This document shows, in pieces, positions 13,859 through 14,538 of a stretch of 14,538 nucleotides of DNA. The first letter of the stretch is position 1; every line of letters starts with the position of its first letter. The DNA comes from JANNXQ01 sp031425095 (GTDB lineage Bacteria; Verrucomicrobiota; Verrucomicrobiia; Chthoniobacterales; Chthoniobacteraceae): positions 1 through 14,538 of the forward strand of contig JANPIS010000329.1 of NCBI GenBank assembly GCA_031425095.1, read 5' to 3'. The notes under the pieces were generated by a model, which made no database searches, was not told where the DNA came from, and saw only the letters and a list, made by a program, of their open reading frames with translations. A program made the position numbers and the translations under genes.

Positions 13859-14538
13859 TTAGTTGGTAAAGGTGTGCTGCTCTAGCATGGGAGACGGAAC
13901 GCGGCTTCTCATAAGGGACGGCAGCGTTTTGCCTGGAGTTCCCTCTACAGCGGGCTCGACTTTGGCTCCGCCGATCCGTGCGTCAGAGCGATCGAGAGTT
14001 TGCGTAAGGTAGAGATAGAACTGCTTTCCTGCCGGGACGCGCACATAAAAGCCGTCTCGCTCGATAATGTTGAGAATTTGCTGCGCGTAGCGGTCGAGAA
14101 CACTCTGACTGCCTTTCAGCGGTGCATTACCGAGGCTGGGCAGCGCGAACGAACCGAAGTCCGAAGTGCGGCGGTCGGTAAAGGCATCCGCAGCGCCACT
14201 GAGGAGTGTGGCGGCGAAGAGTTTGATTTCGGCAAGGTTGTCGCTCTTGATGAGCCGGCCTCGGAGGCCGGCGCTGCCATCGGTAATGGGCCACGTTTCG
14301 TTTTCACCTTCGTAGTCGTGGTCCAAGGCAAGGCCGGAGACGGTCAATTCTTCACCTGCCTGCCACACGAGCGTCCAACGGCCATCGCTGGCGATGCGCT
14401 CACGCGAACGATCGACGGTGGCGCTGCCATGCACTTCCGTCCCTTCGGCAATGATGAGTCGTCCGTGATGGAAGATGTCTTCTGTGACGAGGCCGATGAT
14501 CGGTGTCTGGATGGCAGAGGAGTCCACGGTCACGACCA
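13859..14538 (-). CDS. VirB10/TrbI-family type IV secretion protein, C-terminal part
   Basis: The frame is open to the window edge and gives about 225 residues; the N-terminal membrane anchor and proline-rich part lie outside. The visible part is the VirB10 C-terminal beta-barrel domain: LIIAEGTEVHGSATVDRSRE, RIASDGRWTLVW, then DGSAGLRGRLIKSDNLAEIK, LFAATLLSGAADAF (the antenna helix region that spans the outer membrane), VLDRYAQQILNIIERDGFYV and RVPAGKQFYLYLTQTLD. This closely follows the TrbI/VirB10 pattern (AG-T-x-V-x-G-S, L-D, G-x-V-x-G, Y-x-x-Q-I, I-P-A-G-x-x-F-x-V). VirB10 links inner and outer membrane in the core complex. It begins the visible operon and is followed after 2 bases by the lipoprotein gene. 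It is the strongest evidence that the right part is a conjugative element. Confidence 0.85.
   Translation of the reverse strand, partial: VVTVDSSAIQTPIIGLVTEDIFHHGRLIIAEGTEVHGSATVDRSRERIASDGRWTLVWQAGEELTVSGLALDHDYEGENETWPITDGSAGLRGRLIKSDNLAEIKLFAATLLSGAADAFTDRRTSDFGSFALPSLGNAPLKGSQSVLDRYAQQILNIIERDGFYVRVPAGKQFYLYLTQTLDRSDARIGGAKVEPAVEGTPGKTLPSLMRSRVPSPMLEQHTFTN

Overview
The window looks like a high-GC chromosome from the Verrucomicrobia or a close relative. The inference rests on gene content (a TIGR03790-family protein, a DUF5069 protein, a CE15-like esterase, a DUF6572-like protein) and on weak or absent Shine-Dalgarno sequences. No marker gene fixes the taxon. All family calls come from reading the translations; none has been tested by a database search.

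Left part (1-7260), ordinary chromosome. A partial forward gene ends at 141. A leftward set of four genes follows. Read in the transcription direction these are a secreted CE15-like carbohydrate esterase, a membrane VKOR-DsbA fusion that starts inside the esterase stop codon, a PhnP-like metallo-beta-lactamase-fold hydrolase, and a secreted TIGR03790-family protein. A divergent forward pair is coupled by an ATGA overlap: a secreted protein with an N-terminal DUF3395-like part and two tandem VHL-beta-like repeats, then a DUF5069 protein. A DUF6572-like gene converges on this pair.

Boundary (7224-7434). A tRNA-Thr(CGT) with its own promoter has a good 5' part, but its T-stem and acceptor stem do not pair. 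The mismatch begins right after the T-loop, as expected if a mobile element recombined there and replaced the 3' end. Two pairs of short direct repeats follow at once and resemble recombinase arm sites.

Right part (7345-14538), mobile island. First comes a control module: a leftward pair (an unknown protein and a small XRE-type regulator), then an intergenic region with three copies of GTTCTC(C/A)GAT, then a rightward pair (a small HTH-like protein and a protein with two ribbon-helix-helix-like repeats). Next is a decayed leftward remnant of the SWIM / MoxR / DUF5682 / VWA cluster: a SWIM zinc-finger start with nonsense and frameshift damage, fused by a large deletion to the C-terminal half of DUF5682, then a VWA gene with an internal deletion and frameshift. 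A palindrome-rich stretch without genes (12001-12617) follows. Last is the end of a leftward conjugation operon: VirB10/TrbI (cut by the window edge), a lipoprotein with a coiled coil, and two small unknown proteins. No integrase, relaxase or VirB4 lies in the window, so calling this an integrative conjugative element depends on VirB10, the lipoprotein and the disturbed tRNA.
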